Below are positions 10,698 through 21,463 of a stretch of DNA of 64,000 nt, one piece after another. The stretch's first letter is position 1; every line of letters begins with the position of its first letter. The notes under the pieces were generated by a model. That model had not been told where the DNA came from, searched no databases, and worked only from the letters and a program-made list of their open reading frames with translations. Origin of the DNA: Hippasteria phrygiana. Its lineage: Eukaryota; Echinodermata; Asteroidea; Valvatida; Goniasteridae. The stretch is taken from assembly GCA_037893225.1 (NCBI GenBank), contig JAZGUH010000197.1:186001-250000 (forward strand), given 5' to 3'. The translations under genes were made by a program, and so were the position numbers.

Positions 10698-10865
10698 CTG
10701 ATGGGAGCATCAAACAGTACTTGTTGATCTGTGAGCTGCAGCTGTGCGACACGGGGAGCGGCTTCTGCCTGGATGTCACCAAAGATTTGGCAACGTTCCA
10801 AGTGGACGAGATCTCCCAGAACGTCTATGAGTCTGCCTTCAGGTTCGGAAACATCGTCAATGGAG
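10698..10865 (+). CDS. Exon 5: middle of module M2
   Basis: Acceptor ccgctcgtag; phase 1 to phase 1; the codon across the junction is Ala. It encodes YLLICELQLCDTGSGFCLDV, with three cysteines that may pair within the module, and ends FRFGNIVNG. The donor gag|gtaaga falls directly after the FGx[IV]xN signature, at the same place as in modules 4 and 6. Confidence 0.88.
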
Positions 10866-11112
10866 GTAAGAGTTGCCATAAACCTTTCACCAGTTCCCTT
10901 ACTAAATCTTCATGCCAAAAAGCACAATCTACAGCATCAGAGCTTATCTGCCTGGTACTCCACACTGAAACAACCTGCCTACCTCAGTCATCCATGTTTC
11001 AAATCTAGAACAATTCAAATGTGTCACATCTGAACCCCTGTTATAGACATACTCTTCATGCTTTTTTTAGTGTCACCCCGAATTTTGTAAAAAAAATTTT
11101 CTAGCAATACAA

Positions 11113-11286
11113 CCCCTTGAATACGGTTGTTATATTGAGGCGCCAGGTGCCATGTCGGCTTTGCCGCTAAGCGAAACGGACACAATAGGCTTGTGCAGCC
11201 AAACGTAAGAAAATGGCGTCTATTGACGTCATCCGGCCTGGTGGCTATTTTTTAGGGGGCATTTGGCATCATCCGTACGCAAGGGG
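11113..11286 (-). mobile_element. TTAA-flanked MITE, copy 2
   Basis: It starts ccccttgaatacgg (left TTAA decayed to acaa) and ends ccgtacgcaagggg before a TTAA at 11287-11290. Internal blocks match copy 1 in reverse orientation. Confidence 0.7.
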
Positions 11287-11586
11287 TTAATGACACATCA
11301 AACAAACAAATTAAATCCACAAACATTTAAATGCAGTTAACAAAGAACCAGTTTACAGATTTTGAATTTTTTGCTGCCGGATAATAATTCAGTTTCCCCA
11401 GGGTATATCTTTTTTTGCACTTGCGAAAGCAAAGAAGAATAAAAGCCCCTTTTTCTAAGATTGAAAAACCCCAATATAGACAAAAAAAGAAATTTGTTTG
11501 TTAAATTAAAACATACAATTTGAAAATGTATTAAAAATTACCTGTTTTTGTTCTTATAGTTTATTTGACGATATTACATGTATAAG

Positions 11587-11712
11587 TTAAAAAGTCTTAT
11601 CCTCATTGAGTGATCCCCACAGTGTTGCTTCCCAGGTTGTATCATATAAGTTGGGGCGTGATCCCTGGCTATATGACATTATGGGTTTATGACTTCTGAC
11701 TAGCACTCCCTG
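11587..11712 (+). repeat. Solo fragment of the 313-bp tRNA-like SINE family (flank only)
   Basis: The sequence reads aaaagtcttatcctcattgag through the bases before tgacttctgactagcac. This is the non-tRNA flank of the array unit, about 85-90 percent similar by eye, with no tRNA head. It shows that the array unit is an older dispersed family. Confidence 0.75.
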
Positions 11713-11927
11713 GAACAAATTTCCTGGATCCAGGTATTTTTTCAGGGGGTAGGAATCATAAATTTCCCCAACACGATGACATAATTTTGACAAGTGGGTG
11801 AGAGGTGGTGAAAATGTGACCCCCTATTTTTTCCTTACCTGAAAAAGGCAAGTGATGACTGGCAAAGACCACGTACCGGTTACCCCAGATCTGCCCCTGC
11901 CTATACTGATACACAATGTGGTATATA

Positions 11928-12623
11928 CAGGGTGTATACAAAAAACCAGACACTCAGAAAATAACTGATAAATCAATGAAATTGGTCATCTCACAAGATA
12001 CCTTCACATAGATAGCTAGAACAGCTCTTCCAGCTTTAAAACCAGTGATTTTATTTACCATTTCGCTCTTTGTGCTCGAGTTAACATCCCGCCGACAAAT
12101 CTTCTCACCAGAGAGACGAATCACTGTGGAAGTGAACATTCTTAGGCAGGACATACAAATGGTGAGAAGAGCTGTCGGCGGGATGCTAACTCGAGCACAA
12201 CACTGCGTACAGCGAAATGGTGGATATGTGGAGGATTAATGTTGCAAGATTGTCTGAAAAACATTGTCTTCATCATTCCCTAACAGTCCTGAATCCTCCA
12301 ATATCCATATGATTTTCCACACACCCTAGGGAGTTAATTAGGGTTAAAGGATAATTAAAAAAAGATGTGTAAGATAAGGTCATGTGCTCGTTTATTCCAT
12401 TGTCCTTCACTGCACCTCGCAGGTCTGCGCAAGTCAATTTCGACACTGTTTGCAACAATAACCATTGTTCAGTCATGCATGGAGCAATATCAATAAAATT
12501 ACTGGTTTTAAAGCTGGAGGAAGAGCTGTTCTACCTATCTATGTGAAGGTATATTGTGAGATGACCAATTTCATAGATTTATCAGTTATTTTCTGAGTGT
12601 CTGTTTTTTTTTGATACACCCTG
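11928..12623. mobile_element. Mariner-type MITE with long TIRs and a nested inner inverted repeat
   Basis: TA (11926-11927) is followed by cagggtgtatacaaaa, and the other end is ttgatacaccctg before TA (12624-12625). The terminal inverted repeats extend about 130 bp, through the tcagaaaataactgataaat block and the gaagagctgttct block. A second inverted pair lies inside (12059-12109 against 12160-12218). A short open frame reading MVRRAVGGML and CVQRNGGYVED resembles the C-terminal end of mariner/Tc1-family transposases, so the interior may derive from the end of an autonomous parent. Confidence 0.75.
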
Positions 12624-12824
12624 TATAATAGGGCTACTGTAGTAATATAATATGTATCTCCAAATGTTAACTGTGCTTGGAAACTCATACTCAAACCACG
12701 TACTTTATTCTGTGCATGTGAAATACTTGTATCACAATCAAAGACGGATGTTACTCAAGATCACAACTAATTTAAGTCCAACAGATTGTTGTTGTTTTAG
12801 TGTAGTTTGCAATGCCAGGCTTAA

Positions 12825-13195
12825 AGGTAGTACATCATTTGCTTTTGCTGTAATGTTCAGAAATAAATGGATTTGGGGGTTAGTATTTTATACCGTGCTG
12901 GCAAATACGGTAACACTGACCTGTTTAATGTTTTGTGTGCGGATAGAAACAAATTTTGTTCTAGTAGTCTGTTTCCCTGACCACACCTTAGACAAAACGG
13001 AGGAATTTATAGACATCGGGGAATTATCAGGTTGGGGAACTAGACTATTTCCAACGATTGTCAGCCGACCTTCATTGAAAAACGATATAAATTTCCACTT
13101 TTCTTGAAAATGAAAAGCACACCAGGTGCTATGATTTCACAGGATGCTTGAGACTGCTTATACAGTCTAGTACGGTATTTCGTAATAATTCAGTA
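12825..13195 (+). repeat. Dispersed repeat C, copy 1
   Basis: The blocks gaggaatttatagacatcgggg, aggttggggaactag, cctgtgaaatca (as complement) and agtctagtacggt recur in reverse order and orientation at 27215-27635. This copy starts near 12825 with a gcttttgctgtaatg region. Family unknown. Confidence 0.75.
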
Positions 13196-13302
13196 GTTTT
13201 GTTTTATTATGTTTGCAAATGGTGTATACTACGTACCAGTCACAACTAAAGCTATCCTTAGACGTACAAACCAATGAATCACTTCTAAATCTTGGTCTCC
13301 AG

Positions 13303-13481
13303 GTGTCGCCAATAGCACAACTGATAGCCGCATCTCCATGGATGTAGTGGCGTACTTGAGAGATGATAGCGGGATAGCTGATGAGTCCTCCCATAACCTG
13401 ATTGCCACTGCTAATGATGGGATCAGTGCCAGCGAGAACACCGCCTCCTTTACTGTTAAAGCTGCACGCTCCTCCATCACC
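13303..13481 (+). CDS. Exon 6: C-terminal half of module M2
   Basis: Acceptor gtctccag; phase 1 in and phase 0 out. It continues FGNIVNGG with VANSTTDSRISMDVVAYL, then SHNLIATANDGISA and TASFTVKAARSSIT, before gtaaga. The D-x-R-I-x-[MI] strand followed by an A-x-A strand is shared with modules 3, 4 and 5. The phase-0 exit closes M2 as a symmetric 0-0 block. Confidence 0.88.
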
Positions 13482-13524
13482 GTAAGAAATTATTTATTTT
13501 AAGCTTTCCAGCCGAACAGATGAC

Positions 13525-13775
13525 ATTCAGAGGGGTGAGATTTGTCAGGATTTTTCCTGATTTCAGGATTTTTTGTGGGGATTTCAGAATTTTTAAAGAA
13601 TCTCTTTTGCAATCTGGAATTCCTGAAGTGTTGTCCTGAAGGTGTAGACCAATAAAAAAAATGGAAAGTTTTATGGAGGTGCCTTTAGGCAATACAAACT
13701 ATATGTTGATCTTGGGTCCTCGTGAATTTTTTGTTGATTTTTAATGGATTTTTTAATTTTTTGCCAACCTCACCA
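13525..13775 (+). repeat. Dispersed repeat A, copy 1
   Basis: The sequence from aggggtgagatttgtcagga through gccaacctcac matches 43866-44133 in reverse complement, including a tctggaattcctgaa block and an atatgttgatc block. It lies 44 bases downstream of exon 6. Confidence 0.75.
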
Positions 13776-14230
13776 GTGCATTCAGCCTTGCTCAATGATT
13801 CTATGTACTTCATCATGCAATAGACATTTACCATAGATACAGTCAATTACAATTGAAAGTTTATAACATTGTTAATGGAATGGACAATTTTGTGAAAAGA
13901 ATTCCCATTCACATTCACATTGGCATAATTTCCTATTCCCCCCCCCCCCCAAAATGATTTTCCCACTTTTGAGAAAACATGTTTGAAGATCATTTAAATG
14001 TTTTCCCACTTGTGTGCAAAGGTGTGAAAATGTTTTCCCACTGTGGGAATTTTGTTCCCCACATTTTGAGAAATGAAAATGAATTCAGTGGAAAGAGAAA
14101 AAGTGTGAAGAGAAACTCTCATTGCCAGGTTAACTTTCAAATGCCCCTTCTTCGATATTATTCTGATATTATGGATTTTCAAAAAACGTCAACTCGAAAC
14201 ACTTATCTAAGCAAACAAAAAAACATTTCA

Positions 14231-14874
14231 CCCCTTGCGTCCGGCTGTTACTGATGGCGTGCTGGTACGCCAAGATCAGGGCTGTGCAGCCAAGCATAAA
14301 CAAAAACTATATGCACCACACTAGAGTGGTCTTATTCATAGAACTCTGCCCCCCCCCCCTTCGTGTGAATGAAAGCTTTGTTTGAAAAAGCTCAATTTTT
14401 TTCATTACACTCCCATTCAAGAACAATGTACACATAGTAAAAAAATGAATGGATTAAAATTAATTTCAAAGTGAACAAAGAAAACCAACTGAGCTATCTT
14501 GCCCTATATTGGCGGTCTCCCAAATTGTCAGCTTTCTTTGATCGGGGGTGCTAGTCAGAAGTCACTTGTCAGAAGTCACTTTTGACTTCTGACTAGCACC
14601 CCTGATCAAAGAAAGCTGACAATTTGGGAGACCCCCAACATAGGGCAAGATAGCTCAGTTGGTACAGCGCCGGCACGGTATTCCGGAGGTCGCAGGTTCG
14701 AATCCCGCTCCTGCCAGTTTTCTTTGTTCCTTTTGAAAATTTATTCAAATTTACCAAGTCAGTTTTCCTTGTGGTTTGTTTGGTGGATTAAGTATGCTTA
14801 AGTTTGGAATGCGCCTGTAGACATTAACGGGTCCGGTGGTCTTTTCCGTATGGCCGTCATCCGTATTCGAGAGG
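14231..14874 (+). mobile_element. TTAA-type MITE, copy 3, split by a SINE foldback
   Basis: The left end ccccttgcgtccgg follows ttca (decayed TTAA). The right end cgtcatccgtattcgagagg precedes TTAA at 14875-14878. The family's tgtgcagccaagcataaac block lies near the left end. Between the two parts sits the tRNA-like SINE foldback at 14466-14800, which must have inserted later. Confidence 0.65.
14466..14800. repeat. Head-to-head pair of tRNA-like SINE copies (foldback)
   Basis: Arms of about 64 bp (14500-14564 and 14583-14646) are inverted around an 18-base spacer. The right half continues through a tRNA-like sequence on the + strand (ggcaagatagctcagttggt at 14646) with gcaggttcgaatcccgc as B box. 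The left half is truncated within the tRNA. This is the arrangement seen at the 6903/6904 breakpoint of the array, at an older date. Confidence 0.8.
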
Positions 14875-15127
14875 TTAACCAACTGGAACCAAACGATTCC
14901 AAGTTTGACATATTTGTACATAAAGCTAGGGAGACACCATTGTTGTGCCTTTTATGACATCATGTTATGGCTCATGAATGTGGACATTTTCATCAGTATT
15001 ATAAAAACAAAGCTGTTGAAATCTATGCCGAGAATTGATGCAGAGGAGGTGGACATTCATAGTAACATGGCAAGAAACCTGTTCGACATGCAGTAGAGTC
15101 ATACAAATCATACACACATTGTTTATA

Positions 15128-15715
15128 TTGGCAGTACCACATTCTTTGTTCAGGCAAGCATGAAACAACTTACGCAGAAAAAGCAGCAGACTGCTTGTTG
15201 AATAATTGTATTTTCAACCAAAGATTTCACCTTCAAGAATTGATTGAAAAGGAAAATGTGTGTAAAGTTTGTTTCATGAAAATATCTGTTTCATGTGGTG
15301 TATAAATGAAAGTCATAACTGCTAAAATAGCAAAGTTACAGCTGTTTTCTCTTCTGGCCCACTTTATCAATCAGGAAAGTTGTTTGTCACATGAACAAAT
15401 GGCACTCCATACATGTACACATAACTGTACAGGGAGACTTCGGATAAAGTTTTCTCAAAATATTGTAATGGTGACATGAATTTGATAGCACCATCGGAAA
15501 GATCCGAACAACCTCTTTCTGTTGGTATGAAGATCATTTATGGACAGCGAAAAACACAAGCACTACAGTTTGTTGAATCATGGTTAATCTATTTGTTGCT
15601 TGGATACGCTGGTTTGTAGTTTCCGTGTCAAGTAAATTCGACATTGGTAAGCAACAGGGGTGCTGTGGCTTGTCGAGTAAACTCAAAATTGGTAAGGAAA
15701 AGGTTAACAATAAAA
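15128..15715 (+). repeat. Dispersed repeat B, copy 1
   Basis: The blocks accacattctttgttcag, gcagactgcttgttgaat, attgattgaaaa, aaatggcactccatac and gtcgagtaaactc recur in the same order and orientation at 44657-45080. Each copy ends a few tens of bases before a splice acceptor (exon 7 here, exon 15 there). No open frame. Confidence 0.78.
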
Positions 15716-15741
15716 CTTTTTGATAAATGTTTTTATTGTAG

Positions 15742-15998
15742 CCTGGGACTATGTTTACGATGAACTTGACCATCGTGGATGGTGATGACCAGCTTGTACC
15801 GGGGGAGAGCGTCAAAGTCCGGGCTGCCTTGATCATTCCACGCTCGACCTCAGCAAGCCCCGTGTCAATAATCCTGACTCCCCCATCTGGCACTGACTTC
15901 CAGATATGTGCTGTCCGTATTAACCACATTGGCGAAGACATAAGCTGCCTGCTGCAGCGAAGGGATAATATTGAGAATACTGTGGACTACGCTGTGGG
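15742..15998 (+). CDS. Exon 7: N-terminal half of module M3
   Basis: Acceptor ttattgtag; phase 0 in, phase 2 out at gtggg|gtaaat. It shows the clearest form of the first half: MNLTIVDGDDQLVPGESV, then AALIIPRST, SIILTPPSGTDF and RINHIGEDISCLL. The PGES turn and the hxGxDISC segment are matched in modules 4, 5 and 6. The phase-2 exit falls several residues before the position of the FGx[IV]xN motif, a placement shared with exon 11. Confidence 0.9.
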
Positions 15999-16224
15999 GT
16001 AAATATGAACAACTTTGTTCACTTCCTAGAATTCTGATATCAACAACTTAGTATCACTTGGCATCCTTTGTTCTCGAACTTTTAATGCACTGTTCAACAC
16101 ACATCACACTATACATTAACTCATTTCATGTGCAAAAGAAAGTAAATCCCAAAGCGAATCGTATGCAGCCCATGACCCAAATCTCACCTGAGACCTAAAT
16201 CCCACTCGAGACCTAAATCTCCTT

Positions 16225-16440
16225 GAGCCTATATTTAGACGAATTCGGCGACCAAAATTAGAAGCATTTACTGCGGTGGCATCACGCTCGCGTGCGTATT
16301 TTACGCACGCGCTCGATGCAGCTTCGACCAACAGGGTGTTTACAACTTGCCAAAATGCGCGCACGACTGAAATTAAAGAACGCGCGCAACCTGCACGCGA
16401 GCGCGGCACCACTGTAAAAATGGCGTCGGCGAATTCCAGT
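16225..16440. repeat. CpG-rich foldback element
   Basis: Inverted arms (16228-16295 and 16391-16440) share gaattcggcg, actg-ggtgg and cgctcgcgtgc blocks. A perfect small hairpin, gcgtgcgta-ttt-tacgcacgc, lies at 16290-16310. The local CpG density is far above the surrounding AT-rich DNA. It could be a GC-rich MITE. No gene start is apparent. Confidence 0.55.
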
Positions 16441-17045
16441 ATAGCTCGATCCCTAAATGTAGCCGCAACCCTTTACCTAATTGGTAATTAGCTGCATATA
16501 GGTGGGGCTTCATTTTCATATGGCTGGGGCTCCATTTACTGGCTTTCATGTATTCCTACTTTTCCTACTTTTTTGCGACTTTTTTTTACCGTGCTCCTAT
16601 TTTTCCTACCTTTTTGTCCCAGAACTCCGAAAAATGAAATCTCATTGAATATTTTTCATAAGTGTTACACACTGTCATATGAAAATGATGCACTTAACGG
16701 ATTGGGTGCAGGAGTACCGCAACTTTGCTTCCAAGAGCTTAGTTGAGGATGGAGCATACATGTAAGTGCTGTGAGTACAGAACATATCAAGTGAGGCTTG
16801 TGATGCTGTGGACTTGGGTGAGTATCAACGAAACTACTCCTGAAAGCCTGCAAAAGTCCTACTTTTATACTGATTTTGTCCTACAAAGTCCTACTTTTGT
16901 CCTTTTTTTTATCCTACTATTCTCCTACTTTTTCACCTGGGTCTGCTTGAAAGCCTGCATAGGACTTTGGCTTTGACATTTAGGTCTCGGCAAACATTTT
17001 GGTTTTGCATAAACGGTATAAACAAAAATTTCCCCCATTCACCAG

Positions 17046-17289
17046 ACCAACTGCCACCATCAACCTTAAAGGGGTGGCCAACACTGGGGGAACAGGCACG
17101 GCTAACGGCATCAACGATGTGATTGGGGTCGACTTTGTGGTGAAGTCGACTGTGACTGATCTAGGGGCAAATGGCAACATGCACACAATAACCGTGAATG
17201 CCAATTATGCCACGCAAACACTGACTGAAACACTGACTGTGACAACGGTAACTAATCCAGGCAGCATCACCTTTCCAACAGTGCCAGAG
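17046..17289 (+). CDS. Exon 8: C-terminal half of module M3
   Basis: Acceptor attcaccag; the first base completes a Gly codon; phase 0 out at gag|gttagt. It encodes TINLKGVANTGGTG, a variant of the signature with KGV in place of FGx[IV]. DVIGVDFVVKSTVTDL and MHTITVNANYATQTLTETLTV strands follow, very like the alternating-residue strands of DUF11-type repeats. Confidence 0.88.
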
Positions 17290-17439
17290 GTTAGTGTTTT
17301 TTTTTTAGTATAAATTGGCATGAGTCGGCAAGTACTCAACCCTCTCAGCAACAGAGAAACCTTGCTCTCATATCATCTTGTTTAGATTTTTGTAACTGTC
17401 TGTTGTATCAGTCACCCAGTACCCAACTCTCTCATCCCA

Positions 17440-17505
17440 AAGACTCAAAAACTCTCTCATCCCAAAGACTCCAAAACTCTCTCATCCCAAAGACTCCAAA
17501 ACTCT
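17440..17505 (+). repeat. Short minisatellite, about 23-bp unit, three copies
   Basis: The unit ctctcatcccaaagactc(c)aaaa is repeated three times. Confidence 0.75.
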
Positions 17506-17640
17506 CTTGTTCTTCATTGTGTGGCGCTGGCTCCTTCTAGAGTGCACATCACTCTAATTGTTTCGCATTCTCTGCACTGAATCCAAGATGCTGATAGAAT
17601 TAAGAACGATATGCTAATATTGCTTTCATGCCCTTGATGG

Positions 17641-18273
17641 CAGTGTTGTTGACCCGAGTCGAGATTTCTTTGACTTGAGACTTGCCTTAACTTGGGAAGA
17701 AAATGAATTGGGACTTGACTTGACTTGAAAGAACATGACTTGCGACTTGACTTGACTTGAATGAATTTGACTTGCTGACATTAGAACTTTTGTTCAAATA
17801 CACTGTTGGTCTTAATAGAAACCATTTGTGCTTATTTTGATTATTTGAAAAAAGAACATTCTATCTTGCAAAATCCCCAAAAGGTATGCTTGAATTTTTA
17901 AGCTACAACTCTAGATGTAGAAACAAATTAATCGTCATTTTTGCTGGCCTGACATAGACATCAATTTAAAAACTCCCTTACATGTTCATGTACATGCATT
18001 CTAGCTAGTGTTTCTTCATGGTGTTGTTTTTTAAAAGATGGAGAAAGACTTTTCAAAATAAAAAAACACAAGAGAACGGGTATATTGTCATGTGAATTTA
18101 AATTTATACAATGTTCAATGATTGACTTGAGAATTGGGACTTGACTTGAAAAAAAAATGACTTGGGACTTGACTTGACTTGGGAAAATTTTACTTGCGAC
18201 TTGCCTTGACTTCGGAAAATTTGACTTGGGACTTGACTTGACTTGAGACAAAAATGACTTGGTTACAACACTG
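17641..18273. mobile_element. hAT-like MITE with gacttgacttg repeat-filled ends
   Basis: The termini are cagtgttgt and acaacactg, flanked by cttgatgg (17633-17640) and ctggatgg (18274-18281), an 8-bp target duplication with one change. Both ends are packed with acttgacttg-type repeats. The 8-bp duplication and CAG...CTG ends fit the hAT superfamily. It shares the tip pattern and repeat motif with 47913-48146. Confidence 0.75.
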
Positions 18274-18415
18274 CTGGATGGTTCTGCTCCCCACTAAACC
18301 ATTAGTTCACTGACTCATTTCAATCCCTCTTTGTGCTTCAGATCACAGTTTTTGGGAGGATCGATCCTTTTCTCATGCTGGCCCCTATTATTGAAACAAA
18401 CTCCCACTCTATATT

Positions 18416-18493
18416 CGCAAGATTTCCTCCATCTCTGATTTCAAAGAATGTTTAAGGATACCTACAATATTTGTGAATATAACTGCTGATTAA
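18416..18493 (+). mobile_element. LINE-derived C-terminal fragment
   Basis: A 25-codon frame reads RKISSISDFKECLRI and ends in a stop. It resembles the last residues of L2/CR1-type reverse transcriptase proteins (IRxxSSxxxFKxxL). Upstream homology is faint. Confidence 0.5.
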
Positions 18494-18829
18494 TTAATTT
18501 GAGCATAGTTATTTTATTTGGTTGTATTGTACCCTGAGCGCTGTTCCCTGGCGGATAAGCTGCTGTGTTATAAACATTCCTTTTTATTGTTATTGGCTTT
18601 TCCGCTATGAGTGGAAAAGCCATTGTTTTTGTTCTGTTTCATTTTTTCTCTTCCCTTTTCTTCTTAATTGTTCTATCAAAAATGCCATAGACAATACATG
18701 TTTCGGGGTCACTTTTACCATTAAACAGACTTATATCTTAATGAAAGTTTGCATAGACTGAGACCCTATACTGAACTTGTGCATATTTCTTTGATGTCAT
18801 GATGATGTCATTGCGTGTCACATGTTGTC

Positions 18830-20100
18830 ATCTTAAAGGTATATTTTTGAGGCCTTTATCTAGAGAACCGTGTGTCCGATTGGGTTCACACTTGGTTTGT
18901 GGGTAGGCCAGCATGTGTTATAGATGAAAATTGATGTGACGTCATGCTGACGTCATCATACAATGTTGGAGTATATTTTAAGTTTTTGAACCTTCAAGCC
19001 ATATCTCATCAACAGAACATGCTAATTTCGAAATTCTTTTTGTAAATGGATTAGGTTTGTTAGATCATACATAGTGTACATAATTTATAAAAATTTGTGA
19101 CGTCATGATTAGGCATGGGCGACTAGTGAATTTCAATAGTCGCGGCGACTATTGAAAAATACATCGTGACTTGTCGACACTAGTAACCATTGTTTATTCA
19201 TCCATTCATACCGCTGAGCTATGTACAATGTACAATGCAAAAATAATATAGGTCAATATAGGTCAAAATAGGTCAATATAACCGCATCGTCCCTTCCTGT
19301 AGCCTAGCCTGCGGTACATTGTATGTTGTGACTAGTCGAGTCGAGTAACTTCGGAACTGCAGCGCGCTGTGCGGTGCGATTATTAATGCCGAATAACGCC
19401 GACTATCTGAAAATTGGCGACTAGTCGCGCCATTCGCCCACACCTAGTCATGATGACGTCATCAAAAATGTGATTTTTTGAAACACATAAGGGTAGGTCC
19501 AATCGTCATGAAAATTGGTGGTTAGGTAGATACTGTCACTATCATGCAAAATCCAAAGTGACGTCATCGGCTGATTTTCTATGAATTTTTTAATGTTTCA
19601 AATTTCATTGTACTCGTATATTTACACTGTTATTGATCAGATTTAATCAAAATCTTGACACAGGCCAAGACCACGTGGCAAATGTTTGCGTTTACAAGTG
19701 CCGTCGTGATAATCATGGGTCACGTGATGTCATCTTAAAGGTGCACACTTTAAGGTCCTATATCTAGAGAACTGTAAGTCCAATTGGGTTCAATCTTGGT
19801 GTACGTGTAGGTAGGCCGGGACGGGTTATACACATGTAGATGAAAATTGACATCATGATGATTTCCTCATACAACTTTATAATGATTTTTAAGTTTTTGA
19901 ATCTTTAAGCTATAAACATCAACCGAACATGCTAAATTCAAAATTCTTTATTGTAATAGGTTTGTTAGGTCATAGATATTCACATGTGAAAAATATGTGA
20001 GGTCATGATGACCTCATGATGACCTCATGATGACGTCATCAAAAGTGTGATTTTGTGAAACACATATAAGGGTATGTCCGATCATCATGAACAGTTTATT
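18830..20100 (+). repeat. Diverged tandem duplication F (two copies of about 0.4-0.7 kb)
   Basis: The order tctagagaac, cgattgggttcac, gtaggcc, taagtttttgaa, gaacatgctaa and ataggtttgttag appears first at 18830-19100 and again at 19730-19975. Both copies are followed by tgacgtcatcaaaa and gaaacacata blocks (19455 and 20030). The first copy is interrupted by the hAT element at 19110-19446. Confidence 0.75.
19110..19446. mobile_element. hAT-like MITE with perfect 8-bp target duplication
   Basis: The ends are taggcatgggcga and tcgcccacaccta. The flanks are gtcatgat on both sides (19102-19109 and 19447-19454). The element is 337 bp, with ggcgactag motifs near each end and no open frame. It interrupts copy 1 of duplication F, so it is younger than that duplication. 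Confidence 0.88.
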
Positions 20101-20116
20101 GGTGACTTTATTGGTG

Positions 20117-20263
20117 ACCGGTTTTTATGCCCGGTTTGACACTCTGGATTTTCGCTCAGTTAACCACCAGCTTATTACTACTGCATTGCAAGAAGGGATT
20201 GACCATTCTGACAAGATTATGATTGGTGTAGAGGATGTGGAGCAAACCTTCCGGAAAATTTAA
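20117..20263 (+). pseudogene. Coding-like 3'-terminal fragment with stop, A-rich end (retrocopy candidate)
   Basis: A 48-codon frame ending in taa at 20261-20263 reads RFDTLDFRSVNHQL, then EGIDHSDKIMIGVEDV and EQTFRKI. It has normal coding composition unlike its surroundings, and is followed by aataaagctaaaaaaat. This looks like the end of an mRNA-derived insertion. I do not recognise the parent protein. The 5' end is undefined. Confidence 0.5.
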
Positions 20264-20324
20264 ACTAATAAAGCTAAAAAAATCAAACCGTGATTTTTAT
20301 TAGTGATTAAAAAACAAAATTTCC

Positions 20325-20398
20325 ATTGATTTAAATCATGATTTAAATCATGATTTAAATCATGATTTAAATCATGATTTAAATCAATGATTTAAATT
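20325..20398. repeat. Self-complementary 12-bp repeat (atgatttaaatc)
   Basis: About six units of a 12-mer that is itself palindromic (ATTTAAAT and CATG). The whole tract can fold on either strand. Confidence 0.85.
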
Positions 20399-20477
20399 GA
20401 GTGATTCAAATCAAACAACCCTGGTGGTATGGCTCTTTAACTGTTACGTCTAGTTGTTTTTGTGATTGTTTTGCCAG

Positions 20478-20784
20478 GGTGACCCCAACCCTGTGAGCAG
20501 CACCTTTGATGTCCTGTATTTGACAGACACTGTCACGATCGCTCCCGGCGAGTACGTCCTCCTATCAATCAAGCCGGTCATCCGGCCTGACACCCAGTAC
20601 CGGTACGTGGCCACAGCCCTGGTCAATTCATCCTATATCACCATACTGGACATGCGGGTACTGACTGTGGGGTCTAACATAGCTGGCGGTCTGCTGAGTG
20701 ATCCGGTGGCTGCTTACACATCGGCGCTGGGAGAATCCACAAAGGACACTGCAGAATTGGACTTGGGATTAGTGTATAACTTTG
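20478..20784 (+). CDS. Exon 9: N-terminal half of module M4 and signature
   Basis: Acceptor tttgccag; phase 0 in, phase 1 out at ttg|gtatgt. It encodes DVLYLTDTVTIAPGEYV, LLSIKPVIRPDTQYRYV, then MRVLTVGSNIAGGLL and AELDLGLVYNF. The PGE turn and the VGxNI segment align with exons 7 and 11. The donor comes right after the LGLVYNF form of the signature, as in exons 5 and 14. Confidence 0.9.
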
Positions 20785-20851
20785 GTATGTATAAATTTAC
20801 AGCACTACACGAGTGCCATACCACTTACTTGTAGTTAGATACACATGTAAC

Positions 20852-21416
20852 TAGGGGTGTGCATTTACGGGTAGTAAAAAACCCGATTGAAAAAAAAACA
20901 GGTACCCAGGTACCCAAAACTTCCAATCCCGAATGTTGCCATAATGTCTTTCTCCGAGATTCAAAAGTCTGATTTCAGACAAAAGTCTGAAAAATCTCAT
21001 GCCTGTCCAGTAAACATGATCCCCACTCTGCCTTTACATAATGTTCCGGCACGTGCATGCGCCGGCATATCACAAAAGACAGAAGCTTTATACAGTTGTA
21101 TTTATTGTGGAATGAGGTATGCTATTATGTCTCGTCAGGCTCTTTATCCATACCCAGACTACAAAAACCACAACCGGTAAATTCCCTTTATTGTCAATTT
21201 TCGTGAGTGTCATAAACATGAAATCTGTGCTGGTTTCCCATGTAGTCGGGTTTTAATTTTGAAAATTCCCCACAAATAACATTCAAAACCTTTCCTTTTT
21301 CATTTTCTGGGAAGTTACTATGCGATAATGTAAAGTTGTACAGGTACTCGATTCCATAATCTGGAACCGGTTCCTGACATGAACGGTCGGGTACCCGGTT
21401 CCGATGCACACCCCTA
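20852..21416. mobile_element. hAT-like MITE
   Basis: The ends are taggggtgtgcat and atgcacacccct plus a. The left flank is catgtaac and the right flank catgtaca, an imperfect 8-bp duplication. Subterminal gggtac/gtaccc motifs repeat at both ends. No transposase frame. Confidence 0.72.
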
Positions 21417-21463
21417 CATGTACATGTAACAACATGACCGGATCCTTAGAAAAGAGTCTTTAA

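Noticed and set aside
12652..13107. 151-residue + frame
   Set aside because: Overlaps dispersed repeat C, whose second copy at 27.3 kb is not open; no recognisable domain.
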